A stretch of 64,000 nucleotides of DNA, from contig JAMXDE010000012.1 of assembly GCA_026770025.1 (NCBI GenBank), forward strand, positions 1,550,001-1,614,000, read 5' to 3'. The DNA is from Craspedostauros australis (lineage: Eukaryota > Bacillariophyta > Bacillariophyceae > Mastogloiales > Achnanthaceae). How positions within the stretch are numbered: the first letter of the stretch is position 1; every line of letters begins with the position of its first letter. Made by a program: the position numbers and the translations under genes. This document shows positions 19,643-31,000 of the stretch, piece after piece. A model generated the notes under the pieces. The model was given only the letters and a program-made list of their open reading frames with translations, had not been told where the DNA came from and did no database searches.

Positions 19643-21041
19643 TCTCACAGTGTTCGTGTAGGTGTTTGTGTTCGTTGTGCGATGATCAGAGAGAAGGTGG
19701 TTGTTGGCTCGAAACCAGAGAAGCTTGATGTGCTGCCTGTGACGATGGCTGTCGAATTCTTGAGAATGTGATGTGTGATGCGTGATGTGCGAGCGTCGTG
19801 TGCACAATGGTGATGTCGATGTTGATGGTCAAGATAGAAACGATGTCAGCTGCAAGATTGCTTGGAAGCACACCAATGGTTTGCTCAATCTATGTGCGGT
19901 GGTATTGGTTTGGAGGCAGAGTGGCGAAGAGAAGGATGTTGGATGCAACGGCAACGCGCAGAGCTGACGAAGAAGCACACGACACCAGTGATAGCGTCAA
20001 CGAGAACATCAACGAGAACAGTGGGGGAGACAGAACGGCACAAAGAACACAATCGACCCATCTCTGTGCCTCTGAGCGCGAAGAATGCTGGCATCAACGC
20101 GAAATGAAAAGGACCCTCTCTCTGTGCTGGACACGCACAGAAAGAACATCGCTGCAGACATGGTCGTGGAGGGAGTGAGAAAGGCGAAGCGAAGCAACCC
20201 GAACAAGGACACAACGCACACGCGATGCTTCTCGTGTTTGCGTGCAGCCAGGGCTGTCGTGGGAATCAAGCATCTTGCTTGACCAATCAAAACCAAGAAA
20301 ATAGGTCCAAACAAGACCCGACTCGACGAGGTGATATCTCGCTTGTAACAATGGCACACGAGAGAAATTCCTCCTCAGATCAAAAAGGCCCAAACGTGTT
20401 CATCGTCTTACGCGACATCTCACGACCAACCGCTCGATGCGACCAGGTGAGCGAGGTTATTGTTTCCACCTTGAAGATGCACTCAGGAGAGTGGCGAGAT
20501 GCACGAAAAAAGGATCTTCAACCTCGCCCACCTCTCTGTGTCATGTGTCCTGTCATGTTCTGTCATGCCTTCGATCATCGTCCTCCCCGCAGCTTCGTGG
20601 CAACAGCGAGAAAGACAACACAAACTCTCATTTCTGACTACAGCAGAGCATTATTGTACGACTACTTTCCATCACTGAATACCTGACCACGCCAAGGTGA
20701 GCCTTGTGCATCTTCCTCCACGCCTTCGTGAGCGACGGTCCTCGTTCGTTGTGATAGAGTGTGTTTCGGAAAGATCTGCAGAGAGAACAACAGGGTGACG
20801 ATTGTCTGTTGCATGGGCGTTGTCTTGCCTTGCCTTACATTTGCTGACATCAACCTAACTCATGCCTTCAATCCCAACCATACTCGTACATAATTCTCGC
20901 ATACTCTGCCCACGAAGCGAACAAAAACGATTACGACGCAGGCACAGTGTAGTGCAACGCAGTATATCGCAGTGTATCGCAGTATATCGCAGTACGATAC
21001 CATAACATCGCATAGCATACCACAGCACGAAGGATTGCGAC
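19643..21041. other. Divergent intergenic region between RING and ankyrin genes
   Basis: No supported gene lies in 1.4 kb. The several open frames at 19798-20690 have no domain and overlap one another. Just before the ankyrin ATG, 20956-20996 holds a tandem 10-bp unit close to GTATATCGCA. The region probably carries both promoters. Confidence 0.45.
20956..20996 (+). repeat. 10-bp tandem repeat upstream of the ankyrin gene
   Basis: Four imperfect copies of GCAGTATATC/GCAGTGTATC, ending about 45 bases before the ankyrin start codon. They are in phase with one DNA helical turn. Confidence 0.6.
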
Positions 21042-22739
21042 ATGCTCCACGAACAGCATCATTCTCCGCTGCACGAGGCGTGCAGAACAGGCAAGCTTTG
21101 GAAAGTTCATGAACTGCTTTCGAAGGAGACGGAAGCTGTCGATGTCAACGAGAAGGATCGAAATGGAGCGACGCCATTGCATGAGGCGTGCCAAGGCGGG
21201 CACATCTGCGTGGTGGAACATCTGGTGGAGTCACACGACCTCCATGTGAACGTCAACGCGCAAGACGATGATGGCAAAACGCCGCTTCAGTATGCCTACG
21301 AAGCAGGCTTCACTGCGATAACCCTGTTCCTCATTCGATCCGATCAGGTGGACGTTGATGTCAACATTCAGGACGACAGTGGCAGAATGCTGCTGCATTT
21401 CGCATGCCAGGACGGAGACTGCGGTGTGCTGAGCCACGCGATCCAATACAACTCCTCCAGCATCGCCGTAGATGTCAATATTCAAGATGCCGACGGCAAG
21501 ACTCCGCTCCATATTGCATGCGCGTACGGACAGGGCTTGGCGGTGGAGTGCCTGATCGGATCGGATACATCCTGCGTAGATTTCAACCTCCGTGACAACA
21601 ACGGCAGCACGCCCTTGCACATCGCCTGCAGGTATGGATGCGGAACCATCGTGCAACGTCTCACCCAATTAAAACGGAAGGAGATCGACGTCAATATTCA
21701 GGACAAGTACGGAGACACGCCTCTTCATTTCGCGTGCCAGCATGGACACGCCATGTCAGTTCAATGTCTCGTCGAATCAAACGACATCGCTGCCGATCCC
21801 AGCATCCGCAATGCAAGCGGGCGCACTGCCTTTCACCTTGCCTGTCGCTGGGGACATCTGGACGTGGCCCGATACTTGATCGAGACAGACCACGTCGGCG
21901 TTGATGCAAACGCGCAGGATAACGATGGAAACACGCCGTTCCATCTGGCGTGCGCAAATATGCATCGGCGGTTGGTTGCATACCTCACGCGGTCATACAA
22001 AGCTTGTGTCGATACCAACATTCAGAACAATAACGGCGACACGAGTTATCATGTCGCCTGCAAACACGGCTACTTCCTGCGCGTTAATGACGACATCTGG
22101 CTCACGAAGCTTTTCGTCCAGCTCCAAACGAGGGTCGTCGCACAGAGGAACATCAACCGATCCACGGTCATCTCGCGCGGCGATGTCATCGATCAGCTCA
22201 TCCAATCGGCCCAGCATCCTGCGAACGTCCAGAACAATATCGGCAACACCCCGCTGCACTACGGCCACAAGGTGGACAATATCCACGCCCTGCAACGCTA
22301 CGCGCATTCCGAGCAAGTCGATGCCACCATACCAAATCGTGAGGGCAACACCATGCTTCACAAGGTATGCGAGGGACGCAACAAGGACATGTTCGATTTC
22401 CTCATCCAACCGCACAACGTGAAGATCGACGTCAATCTCCGAAACAAGCAGGGCGACACAGCGCTGCATCGCGCCGCGAAGACGATGCGCCTTGTCATGG
22501 TGCAACGCTTATTGAAACTTCAAGGCATCGATCCAAATTTGCAGAACAACGACGGCGAGACGCCCTTACATTGTGCTTGCAGGAAGGGAGGCCGCGACAT
22601 CGTCATGGCGATGGTCACATCAAAGATTGGAGTGGACGCGAGTATTCCCAATGATTCCGGCCAGAGGCCCTTGGATCTCGCGATCGATGAGGGTCACCAC
22701 GGCATCGTGTCCTATCTTACTGGTACGGAAACTGGATGA
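21042..22739 (+). CDS. Ankyrin-repeat protein (565 aa)
   Basis: A single exon starting ATGCTCCACGAACAG. Nearly the whole protein is ankyrin repeats, roughly fifteen, each with the helix signature D-x-x-G-x-T-P-L-H-x-A-C and a preceding VDVNIQD-type loop. Many central repeats are 36 residues apart, not the canonical 33, for example between about residues 135 and 320. A less regular stretch at about 345-390 interrupts the array. No other domain, signal peptide or membrane span is seen. Ankyrin arrays bind protein partners, so a scaffold role is inferred without a known partner. The gene is convergent with the LRR gene, with only 194 bp between their stops. Confidence 0.85.
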   Translation: MLHEQHHSPLHEACRTGKLWKVHELLSKETEAVDVNEKDRNGATPLHEACQGGHICVVEHLVESHDLHVNVNAQDDDGKTPLQYAYEAGFTAITLFLIRSDQVDVDVNIQDDSGRMLLHFACQDGDCGVLSHAIQYNSSSIAVDVNIQDADGKTPLHIACAYGQGLAVECLIGSDTSCVDFNLRDNNGSTPLHIACRYGCGTIVQRLTQLKRKEIDVNIQDKYGDTPLHFACQHGHAMSVQCLVESNDIAADPSIRNASGRTAFHLACRWGHLDVARYLIETDHVGVDANAQDNDGNTPFHLACANMHRRLVAYLTRSYKACVDTNIQNNNGDTSYHVACKHGYFLRVNDDIWLTKLFVQLQTRVVAQRNINRSTVISRGDVIDQLIQSAQHPANVQNNIGNTPLHYGHKVDNIHALQRYAHSEQVDATIPNREGNTMLHKVCEGRNKDMFDFLIQPHNVKIDVNLRNKQGDTALHRAAKTMRLVMVQRLLKLQGIDPNLQNNDGETPLHCACRKGGRDIVMAMVTSKIGVDASIPNDSGQRPLDLAIDEGHHGIVSYLTGTETG

Positions 22740-22933
22740 AGGGATTCCTGTCCCTGTACAACGAGTGTGGAGGAAGGTACATCGAACTGCGAAAAGCTTC
22801 ACGTCAGTTTTGGTCAACCATACTACCTATTGTATTATGACAATGTGTCATCGAATTGTTGGTTTCTAGTATTGTCGCATTCCTCCAGACTACTCGTCTC
22901 GTGACGAGCATGGACCTGACATGGCGTCCTTGT

Positions 22934-25900
22934 TCAGAAGCATTCTGTGCAGCACGAGCATGGCACACGATCATTCGCTCCGCAATCAGCCGATAGGTAC
23001 ACGAAGCGGAAGGCCGAGCCATCCGTGAGATCGCAGATTGCGCTGTTCAGTTCTCCGCCGAGGCTTGGGTTGTTCTGCAATTCCAGAACTTTCAAACTGG
23101 CCAGGGTGGCCACTTCCGCAGGGATGGTGCCTGTAAAATTGTTGTCATCAAGCCGCAACTGCGTCAAGGCAGTCAACTGTCCCAATCCGGTGGGGATTTT
23201 ATTGGAGAATGAGTTACGGGAGAGGTGAAGCTCTTCCAGAAACTCCAGAGCATTGAGCTCTGGTGGAATCATTCCGGTGAGACCTTCGTCAACTCGGTTG
23301 GTCAGATGGAGGTATCGGAGCTGTGACATGTCCCCGATGTATGTCGGGAGCGATCCTCTCAGCCGACAATTGCTGCCTGTGACGGGAGAGCAGATGGTTG
23401 CCCGAAATTAAAACCGGAGTGAATGATTAACAAAGCCATTTAGGAAAACAGGGTCAGAACAAGAAGTCAAAGGCAGACCTGGAGCCGGAGATGGAGGGGA
23501 GAAGGCACACATGAACGAACAGGTATCAGCAGTAGGATGGGTGGTTCGATGGTGGTAGCACACGGAACTTACATTGGATGCTCTGCAAATTTTTGCGACT
23601 ACCTGCCCGCAAGAAGTTCTCAACGATCCACACGAAGTCGTTGTTGTCAGCTTCGTTTTGCTGCACAGTTGACGTACGCAAGTATAATGTATGGTGGAAA
23701 ATCGATTGAGAATGGAATGTAGAACAACCGAATGGATACATGCATGCAACGGCAGAGCAGGAGAGTTACAAGAAGAAGCAACGCAGATGTGAGTATTCTA
23801 CGCTGTTGTGGCGGAGTGCATGAAATGCAGCGCTGTTAATCCCACCTGCCGCGCACGCACAAGTTCATGAACAGACACATCACATCGCGCGCGGGAGTTG
23901 TATCAACTTACGAGATTCATGGTTTGCAGAGAATCCAAGGAGACAGGAAAAGCTGGTACCGTCCCGTTCAGCGAGTTGCCTTGCACTTCGAATCGGACCA
24001 GGCGATCGAGAGTATTTAAGCGCCCTGGCAGGGTGCCAGACAGTCTGTTGTTGGAGAGCTGGATGGATTGCATGATCCCAAAGATGGCCAACTTCGACGG
24101 TATGGGACCAGATAAATCATTGTCATTCAGAATCAGGTACTCCAGCCGTCGCAAGGCTGCAACTTCCGTCGGGATACTCCCGCTGACTCTTGAGTTGGAG
24201 ATGTCAATATAGTAGAGGTTGGACAAACGCGTGAATGCCTCTGGTGGAAGGGTGCCGGTCAAGTCGGCGCAATTGACTGCATTCATCAATGTGTGTGTGC
24301 GTGTATCAATTTGTACCATACGAGTATGGTGCCATTGTTGATGCCGTGTAAACATTTCATGTTTCATCAAAGAAGCGACGGAACGGTGCAAAAGCTGTCA
24401 GTATCGATCAAAGGTTGCGAGGGTGGTACTTATTGGTACGCCTGAGCAACGCCCCTGCGCTGCTTCAATTGGCAGGGAGACGGTCAAGCGAATCGCCAGA
24501 ATCGACTGTCGTTTGCGCTTACCACTGAGGACTTCGAAGATGCTGCCGCGAATGGAGTCTAGAATGGTCTCGATGTTGCCGGAAAGCTTGCCGCAATTGC
24601 GTTGAGACTGAAGCACAGCGTAGTATGTGGTTGGCGATGGGTTGGTGATCACAATGTGCCAAGCAGACGCGGGATAGGTGTACAAGTGGGTTTGCAGCGA
24701 ATGGAGTGATGTCAGGATTTGGCTTCACTTCGTTACATTTCAAACGGTGGCACTCGAACGAATGCTGAATTCATTTCACTCGCTTCCACGCCTGTCACAT
24801 TCAATCTTGGGCCCAATCGAACACTCAGCAAACATGCTGACGACTTACCAGTTGGACGCGACGTAAATTTCGATTCTCGTAGTTGAAGGTGGGGATACTA
24901 CCGCTCAATCGATTTCCCTCCAAAAATAAGGCGATCAGATCTGGCAATTTCGGGACCTTGGGAGGGATAATGCCCGTAAGGTCATTGTCAGACAGTAAGA
25001 TCCACTCGAGATTGTTCAAGTTTCCGGCCGCCTGTGGGATCTTGCCGGTGATCTTGTTGTCCCGTAGATCGATAACAGCGAGGCTCAAGAATCTAATCTC
25101 CTCTGGGATGGTCCCAGTGAGATTGTTGCTTGTCAAGGTGAGCCAGACGTCTGAAGTAGCAATGGGACAGACGAACCCGAACGTGTTGTCTTCGATGTTC
25201 GGATCAGGAACGTTCCATTCACAGATCGGTCGCGGCGTGAGGAATCCCATCGAGTCGATCCATCCGTCACCCCCGAGAGAAAAGTAGAGCAAGGTCACGA
25301 TGTACCTATCCCTCAAGTCGAAGGACCGCAAGGTGGACGAGAAGTCTCTGTCCTCGTTGATGATCCAGTTCAGGGCTGCACTTTGCGGTGTGTCTTCTTC
25401 GAGCACCAAATTTCCGGACACGCCGAATGCAAGCAGTTGCGCTTCTTCTTCAAACATATCAAAGGCCGCCGGAGCGCTCACGGGGGGCAACGTCGTGTCG
25501 CCGAATGGCGTCATGGATGTGGGTCGCGAAGTTGGCGCAGAAGTGGGTTGGTTCGACGGACTCTCCGTCGGCGCCTTGGTTGGCATTTCTGTCGGCACCT
25601 CCGTAGGCACTTGCACAGGCGACAGCAATTGTCCTGAATCCGGGTTGCCGTCGCTGCCAGACGACTGACCCAGGAAAATGCCCGCGAGGACACCGGCAAC
25701 GGCAATCACGAGGCAGCTCAGCACGGCGATGATTCGCCTGTTCTTCGTGGTTCGTTGCGAGATCGCGTCTTTGACCTTGATCTCCATGTCCCGATCGCCC
25801 TGCTCAACGTCATTGTCGCGAGCGTACATTGCGGCGTCACCGTTCGCCGGTTTCCGATTCCCTATCGGATCATCGGTATCATGAACTTCCTGAACCTCGT

Positions 25901-27371
25901 GAACAACTTCGCCGGCAACAACATTGGTGAGGATGTCGCGTTGCACCTCCCTGCGGATTTCAGCCGCCATGAGATTACGCTCCTGATCGAGCTCCGATCG
26001 GAGCTGATGACGAAAGTCTTGCAGACCCGCCAATTCGTCTTCTTCAACCGCGCGTGCTGCCACAAGGACCGTGCCTCCGTCCGGGGTTGTTGCGAGGCTT
26101 GGATCGTCCCCATTGTAATTGCTGTTGCCGTAGTTGTCGTCTGCCGCATCGAGATCGGATTGTAAATCGTAGTCGTCGTCACGTTGGTGGCTGTGGGAAT
26201 CGATTCCTGCGATCGCGTGTGCACCGACGGTAGTATGGATATCGATGTTGGTCATGATGTCGTCATCGTTGCTGTGTGGAGTGGCCGCCGTGTCCGCAAC
26301 CGTGGCACTTTCGTCCTCCACGTTGCCCCCGTTATGCTGGTCTGTGGCTGTGCTCCTTGAACTCGATAAAGATGGCTTTGGGGCACCATTGTTGATGCCT
26401 TGTGGGGAAAATCCGCCTCCATTGGCCGTGGATGCTGACCCATATCCCTTTTCCAGTCCCAACGTCTTGGTCGCCGACATCGAGGTGCTTGCAGTGGCAA
26501 CAACAGCAGGCTCCAGTCGCATGCCCGCCTTCTCGTCGGAAGCACCATCGGCCTTTTTCTGAAACTCCATGGAAGACCTCGTGACCGTTCCCACGGCGGA
26601 TTTGCGACCATTGTCTTCATCCAGCAGACTGTTGATCCAAACTTGGTTGCTGGTTGAATCCTTCTTTGGGTCCTGCTTTGCGGAAGTCTTTGCCGGTCCG
26701 CGGACGGAAACAGCGCCGACCAATTGTGATGGAGCGGCGGAAGAGCGTCCTTGCAGTTGACCTTCGACCTTTCGAGCGTACTTCGCCGCTGCATCGTCTG
26801 AAGTCACTTGCGTTGCCCCGGGAGTGCTCGCCCGGGCATCCCTCTCGACGCGCTTCGCCAATTCGTCATGCCGCTGCTGCCTTGCTGCATCGACAGCAGC
26901 CGCGGGACTTGACGTGGAGCTTCCGAAGGACCGCTTCAGTTTGGATTGCACCTTGTCGTCCAACCCGGCGACGGAGTGCGCGCCAACTCCGGCCGGCTTT
27001 GTTGCCATGCGTTCCATCAAAACGCGCCGCCTTTGATGGGCGCTTGGATGTTGGATCTCTTCACCTGGCTGCTGCGCATCCATGGTCTGTTGTGGGGCGC
27101 TGTGACGAGTTTCCTTGGTGTACTTCTGATTGATTGCGTCGAAGATCTCACCTGCGTCGTCGTTGTTGCTCTCGCTGCGCTCGCTTTTGTCTTCCTGTTC
27201 GTCCGTTTTGTGGTCTCCTGGTGCAGGTTCTGTGGTTGCCTTTTCGCCGTGGGAGGTCACATTCTGCCCATCAGATGCAGCGTTCTCGTCGCCTGCACCC
27301 ACGTGAGCATCATCGCCATCCTCCTTCCCTTGCTTGCGAGCAACGTCGTTCTCATCCGTGATCTCACTCAT
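22934..27371 (-). CDS. LRR membrane protein with PT-rich stalk (5 exons, about 1167 aa)
   Basis: Exons 24849-27371, 24523-24607, 23912-24276, 23573-23660 and 22934-23376; introns are 196-251 bp with GTAAG(T/C) donors and CAG acceptors, and the phases fit. The start chosen is MSEITDEN at 27371; upstream frame to 27467 is probably leader. Residues 1-540 are hydrophilic and disordered (Ser, Asp, Gln-rich). A transmembrane helix lies at about 545-567 (IIAVLSCLVIAVAGVLAGIF), followed by a stalk at about 582-610 with PTEVPTEMPTKAPTE repeats. LRRs run from about residue 750 to near the end, with LxxLxLxxNxLTGxIPxE spacing, and a Cys-rich end (CSCCTECF). The predicted arrangement is type II: a cytoplasmic disordered N-terminus and an extracellular LRR domain. 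LRRs of this type resemble the extracellular plant RLK/RLP class. The ligand is unknown. Confidence 0.85.
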
Positions 27372-28061
27372 CGTTCCTTCCTCCAGTTCACCGCAAGATC
27401 GGGGGTATGCACAAGCGCGCTGGATCGATGTCTGTCTTCTTTGGCTTTCGCGGATGTGTGAACGCACAACTCAACTTCTTGATCAATGCAAGTCAAGCCA
27501 AGTCACAGCGGGAAGCTTGCGGGCAGAGTATGGCATGTACGAGTATTCTATGTGTGATGACCCAGTTCTTGCACATCTCGCACCATCACGATGTCCCATG
27601 CCGCATGCGCATCCGTGGCATGCTCCATGGCACGCTGACATGGCAGACGCCTGAAGAGAGGAACAACTTCATCTTGCATCCATTTTGTGCTTGGATGTTT
27701 GCATTCGGTCATGTTTTCGCCTTCGCGCAGATCATGATGACTTGAGCTCTTCCCCTTCCATCCAAGGAGCGCTAGGTACATTATTAGCCCTTTTATTGTC
27801 GTGACAAAGACAGGATTGCTGATTGGTAGCAGTCCCGTGTTCAATCGTAGCGTGCTTTTCTACGTTGTCATGTCTAGAGATCACGTTTTCGGATGTGTTT
27901 CGGCAATTCCACAGGTAAAGCAACTTTCCACGCTGTTCCTGTTCAGTCTCTCTCTCTATTTCTATGTTCTCTATTACTCTATTTCTCTATTTCTCTATTG
28001 GCATTGATGCTCAATTGAGACGGGGTGTGCCAAAAAGGTCATGATGATTCATCAATCACGT
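27372..28061. other. Intergenic stretch, no supported gene
   Basis: This separates the LRR gene start from the helicase stop. Around 27940-28000 there is a pyrimidine-rich run of 'ctctatt' units. No domain-bearing frame is found. Confidence 0.45.
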
Positions 28062-31000
28062 TCAAGGACCTTTCGCGTACGGATTGAAAATCTTCTTGCG
28101 GTTCGTCTCTGGTGTCGTCATCGAGGCTGGCATTGAGACTGGTGTCGACGGTGCATTTGTTTCGTCGCCGCCTACTTGGGTGATCGCAGGTGGCCGGATC
28201 CTTGCGTCCACGAGAGCGGCGATGCTGTTGGGACTGCCCGCTGGTCGTGCTGCAATTACCCTTGCAGTTGCTGCCATCATCTTCTCGATTGCCGCGGCTT
28301 GCGAGCTTGCCCTGCGTCCGTCGACTGCTGGCTGGGAACTGCCTGGTCCTGGACTTGCAGTTTCCGTCGCAACGGTTGTGGATATGGCAGTTGCTGCTGC
28401 GGCGGCGGCAACGGCGCTAGTTGCAGTTGCGACGATTCCATGTTCACCACCATTCGGTGTTGGTCTGCTTGCCGGTTGGGTGCTTCCACTTTGATCCGAC
28501 TCCCATTGATCGCGGATTTTCTTGCAGTGCCTGGGGGCGCGATCAAAGAATGCGGCGATTGCTTTGCGTAGTCCTGCGTACCCACCGACGATTGGATTGG
28601 CGCCCTGACCAAAGTTTTGGCGTGGCGATAGCGTCCGGATGGACGAGCGCATCCATTTCGGAAGCGCCTGGTGTTGGCTGCAGATGCCTCCGTTGGGAGA
28701 GCCGTCGTCGCAGAAGCGGTGGTCGAGAAGGATGATGGCGCCGTAATCTGCACCATGACGGATGCATCGTCCGAGCGCCTGCGCGACCGCCCGGTATGCT
28801 TGTTGCGCGTACCATTGACTGCCAGAGAGGAGGGCGAGGTTTTTGCAGACATTCCTCTGTTCGTTGTTGTACGCTTGCTTGGCTGAGATGGACCGATCAT
28901 TCCTGTTGGGGTACGGGATACCAACGCAGATCACGCATCGTGCGTAATCGTCGTTGAACGAGATGCCTTCGGACATCTTGCCGCGGTACACAGCCAGCAG
29001 GATGCACTCGCCGGTCTGCTCGATGGACCTCGAATACTCATCCCGGGATTTTTCAAAATCGTCCTGACTCCCCGTCGGTTCGACGATCACACATCTTTTT
29101 GCGTCCTGAAAGCGTCCCCAAACATTGGACAACCCCGTGGCGCGACGGTTGTATTGACTGTTGCCGTTTCTTCTGCGAAATCGATTCCTGTTGCTGTATC
29201 CATCGAATCTGTTGTTTTCGAAACCAGGTTCGTTTGGATTCCAACACCTCACGCATTGTTTGAGAACGCTGTACGATGGCAGAAATATGAGCACACCGCC
29301 TCTGGGGATACTTTCAATGATGGTTGCGATGGATTGGCCCAGACGTTCGTAGTATCCAGGCTGTCTGTAGTTAGAATACGTAAACGCCAACCGCGAACCA
29401 TCTGGGAAATGACCAACGCCAACCGCCAGCAACTGATTATGTTTGTCGATGACATGGTTGGCTTCCAACGGTGGAGGGGTCAGTTGCAAACGATGTAGCC
29501 AATTTTCTCGTTGCGCGTTCGTGTGTGGGGGTGATGCTGGCAGGCCATTGGCCACTCCGCTTTCGTGTTTGACTCCATTCGGCACCGCAGCACCTGCTCG
29601 TCTTGCGGGTGATGACATTGTGCGCTCGTCTCTTCCTCCAGGAGCACCAGCTCTTTGAGCATATTGCGGAGTGGCAGTTTGAACACCTGGAGCAGCACCA
29701 CGCCTGTGATGACGTATTAAATCCAGTTCTGCGCAAAGAGATGGTATCGGCGCCAAAGAGCCGCTGGCTAGGATCACTGATCGGCATTGAGCTGCCAAGG
29801 GTCGCATCAGAATCCCGGGTGACAGCAATCGGAAGACCAACCGCGATTCCCACTGCGGTCGCGATCCGTCGCAGAATAGGCCATGTGCAACGGCCGCCTG
29901 GGTTGGGTTCTTTCGTTTGCAGAGCTCGCAGATAGGAACCACTCTGGTCGGATTGGCTTCCGTGCGTGGGCTGATGAATGGGATTTGTCGGAGAGACTTC
30001 CCTTGGTACTTAGTCTGTCGCTTTCCGCGGTGAGGCTTCCTGTTGTGCGCAACCCATTCCGCTTCAGACATGCAGGCGTAGTCCATGTTCACCGTTGCCT
30101 TCATCTCGTATAGCATGTAGTAATGTCTGTTTTGGTGAAAGAGATGAACGGTGTGATGATGTTTGATGGCGGAAGTTGATGGAGCAAGCCCAAACGTTGT
30201 GAGTTGATGGATGTGATTTGTGTTGGTAGTATCCAAGAAGGGCGAGCAACAAACAATAAGGACAAGGTCATGAGCTCCCCTCTCGTACCATACACAATCA
30301 CCGATCAAGCGCCATCATCGAGCAACCATTGACTTACTGTGGATTCTTCACGGCGAGATCGAACCTGGAAATCAACTTGGAGAGCATTTCGACAGTGTTG
30401 TTCACTCCAGCATCTTCTTTGCCACTGTATGACGCCAGTTCCAATGCGATGATGCTGAGGTCCCGCTGTAACCCTGTGACAATCTGCGGAGTCACTCCGA
30501 GCTCTGTCATGAAGGGCATGCACCCGATGGCTCTCCCATTCACCCCGATGCCTGTTGGGCCACAGAAGGCGACCTCCTCTGAGTGATTGTCTGGGAGCCT
30601 CCGTTCCTGGTGGAGATTCAGAGCTTTCTGACGTTCTGCTCTCAGCCAACCAGTGTCCGAGGCAGCATGATCAACAAGAATGATGCGACGCAGTTCCGTC
30701 AGATGTGAACAAGGCATCATGATGCAAAAGATGGTGACAACGCTCAATGCCAGGCTTGGGCAAGGCAATGGAGTACACAGTTGTATCAGCAGAGCAACGC
30801 ATGATGGGTCGGTGAACCGAATATTACGGCGCAATAGTGTGGCGCGTTTCCACCATGATTTGGCACAACGACGCAGACATTCATGTATTCAGATTCGTTC
30901 ATTCGTTCATACATCCATCCATGCCTTCTTTATCACACGTTCCAACTTACGAGCACTTCCTTGAAATTTCTTTCGCAGACCCCTCATGTGCCAAACGACC

